Source of the DNA: Bartonella krasnovii
GTDB lineage: Bacteria > Pseudomonadota > Alphaproteobacteria > Rhizobiales > Rhizobiaceae
Assembly (NCBI RefSeq): GCF_003606345.3
Contig: NZ_CP031844.2
Location: forward strand, 1,719,001-1,783,000
Length of the DNA stretch: 64,000 bases
Direction of reading: 5' to 3'
The notes below the pieces were generated by a model. That model did no database searches, was not told where the DNA came from, and was given only the letters and a program-made list of their open reading frames with translations. Of this stretch, positions 63,368-64,000 are shown piece by piece. Numbering within the stretch: position 1 is the first letter of the stretch; each line of letters opens with the position of its first letter. The position numbers were made by a program, and so were the translations under genes.

Positions 63368-64000
63368 ATGGCTCATTCTGCAATCATGAATGTCATGGTG
63401 CAAGCTGCCATGAAAGCAGGGCGCTCGCTCGTGCGTGATTACGGTGAAGTACAAAATTTGCAAGTGTCTTTAAAAGGGCCAGCCGATTACGTCAGTCAAG
63501 CAGACCGTAAAGCGGAAAAAATTATTTTCACTGAACTGAGCAAAGCACGCCCTAAATTTGGTTTTCTGATGGAAGAGTCTAAAGAAATCATTGGAGAAGA
63601 TTCACAACATCGTTTTATCGTTGATCCTTTAGATGGCACCACAAATTTTCTCCATGGCATTCCTTTTTTTGCCGTTTCCATTGCTTTAGAAAGCCAAGGC
63701 AAAATCGTTGCGGGTGTCATTTACAATCCGGTAAGTGATGAACTCTTTACCGCAGAACGGGGTAGTGGTGCTTTTTTTAATGACCGGCGCTGTCGTGTTT
63801 CTGCGCGGCGCAGACTAGAAGATTGTGTCATTGCCACAGGCATGCCTCATTTTGGCCGCCCAGGTCATGGAACCTATCTCATTGAATTGCGTAATGTGAT
63901 GGCAGAAGTTGCTGGCCTTCGCCGTTTTGGTGCAGCATCCCTTGATTTAGCTTATGTTGCAGCAGGTCGAACCGATGGCTATTGGGAAGACAACCTGCAA
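63368..64000 (+). CDS. suhB: Inositol monophosphatase family protein (partial)
   Basis: The frame starts 12 bp after efp and runs off the window. It carries the metal-binding motifs of the family: FLMEESKE with the glutamate, and VDPLDGTTNFLHGIPFFAVS; the sequence RRFGAASLDLAYVAAGRTDG follows. The usual third motif WDxAAG lies beyond or just at the cut-off (GYWEDNLQ is visible). Probably the SuhB type; the substrate is not shown by the sequence. Confidence 0.92.
   Translation, partial: MAHSAIMNVMVQAAMKAGRSLVRDYGEVQNLQVSLKGPADYVSQADRKAEKIIFTELSKARPKFGFLMEESKEIIGEDSQHRFIVDPLDGTTNFLHGIPFFAVSIALESQGKIVAGVIYNPVSDELFTAERGSGAFFNDRRCRVSARRRLEDCVIATGMPHFGRPGHGTYLIELRNVMAEVAGLRRFGAASLDLAYVAAGRTDGYWEDNLQ

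Overview
The window looks like a chromosomal segment of a Bartonella species (Alphaproteobacteria, Rhizobiales), probably a rodent-associated one. The evidence is AT-rich, gene-poor DNA with many decaying duplications; a VirB-type type IV secretion (T4SS) locus ending in a VbhA/VbhT-like Fic antitoxin-toxin pair; and a cluster of Bartonella-type Brt RNA / Trp regulator units. The species is not determined.

Region 1 (1-13 kb): tRNA-Leu(CAA), a YqaA/DedA-type membrane protein and DsbB, then a long gene-poor stretch. Next come an MbfA/VIT-type iron exporter behind a perfect Irr-type palindrome, dut, degenerate partial copies of dut and exbD, intact exbD-exbB, and a DUF883/holin-like pair. A run of broken minus-strand genes leads into the secretion island.

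Region 2 (13.2-30.1 kb): a T4SS island. A nuclease-like gene lies divergently from virB2-virB3-virB4-virB5, followed by an array of six EexN-like lipoprotein genes. These alternate with short ORFs that resemble the N-terminus of VirB6, before the full-length virB6 and virB7-virB11. On the opposite strand lie a Fic-BID toxin gene (vbhT-like), its antitoxin (vbhA-like) and several broken toxin-antitoxin modules. No VirD4/TraG coupling protein and no relaxase are seen. virB2 and the nuclease gene each carry a frameshift near the start.

Region 3 (30.2-50.3 kb): conserved housekeeping genes, mostly on the minus strand: glmM, ftsH, tilS, cpoB, pal, (trcR and yebC), tolB, tolA, tolR, tolQ, ybgC, ruvB, ruvA, ruvC. 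CpoB and TolA, two Tol-Pal partners, both carry 45-bp-period repeat expansions; the one in CpoB is very large. A Brt/trp unit sits between tolQ and ybgC.

Region 4 (50.4-62.1 kb): a plastic region. Three partial copies of the 3' end of a DUF1465 gene stand in tandem, followed by opgC, a thiamine-phosphate-synthase-like gene and a cluster of six more Brt/trp units in various states of decay. These are mixed with a ParE-type toxin-antitoxin pair, small repeated ORFs, a broken lipoprotein gene and a Sel1-repeat protein.

Region 5 (62.7-64 kb): efp and the start of an inositol-monophosphatase gene that runs off the window.

All functional calls rest on reading motifs in the sequence and on general family knowledge. 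No database search was run.
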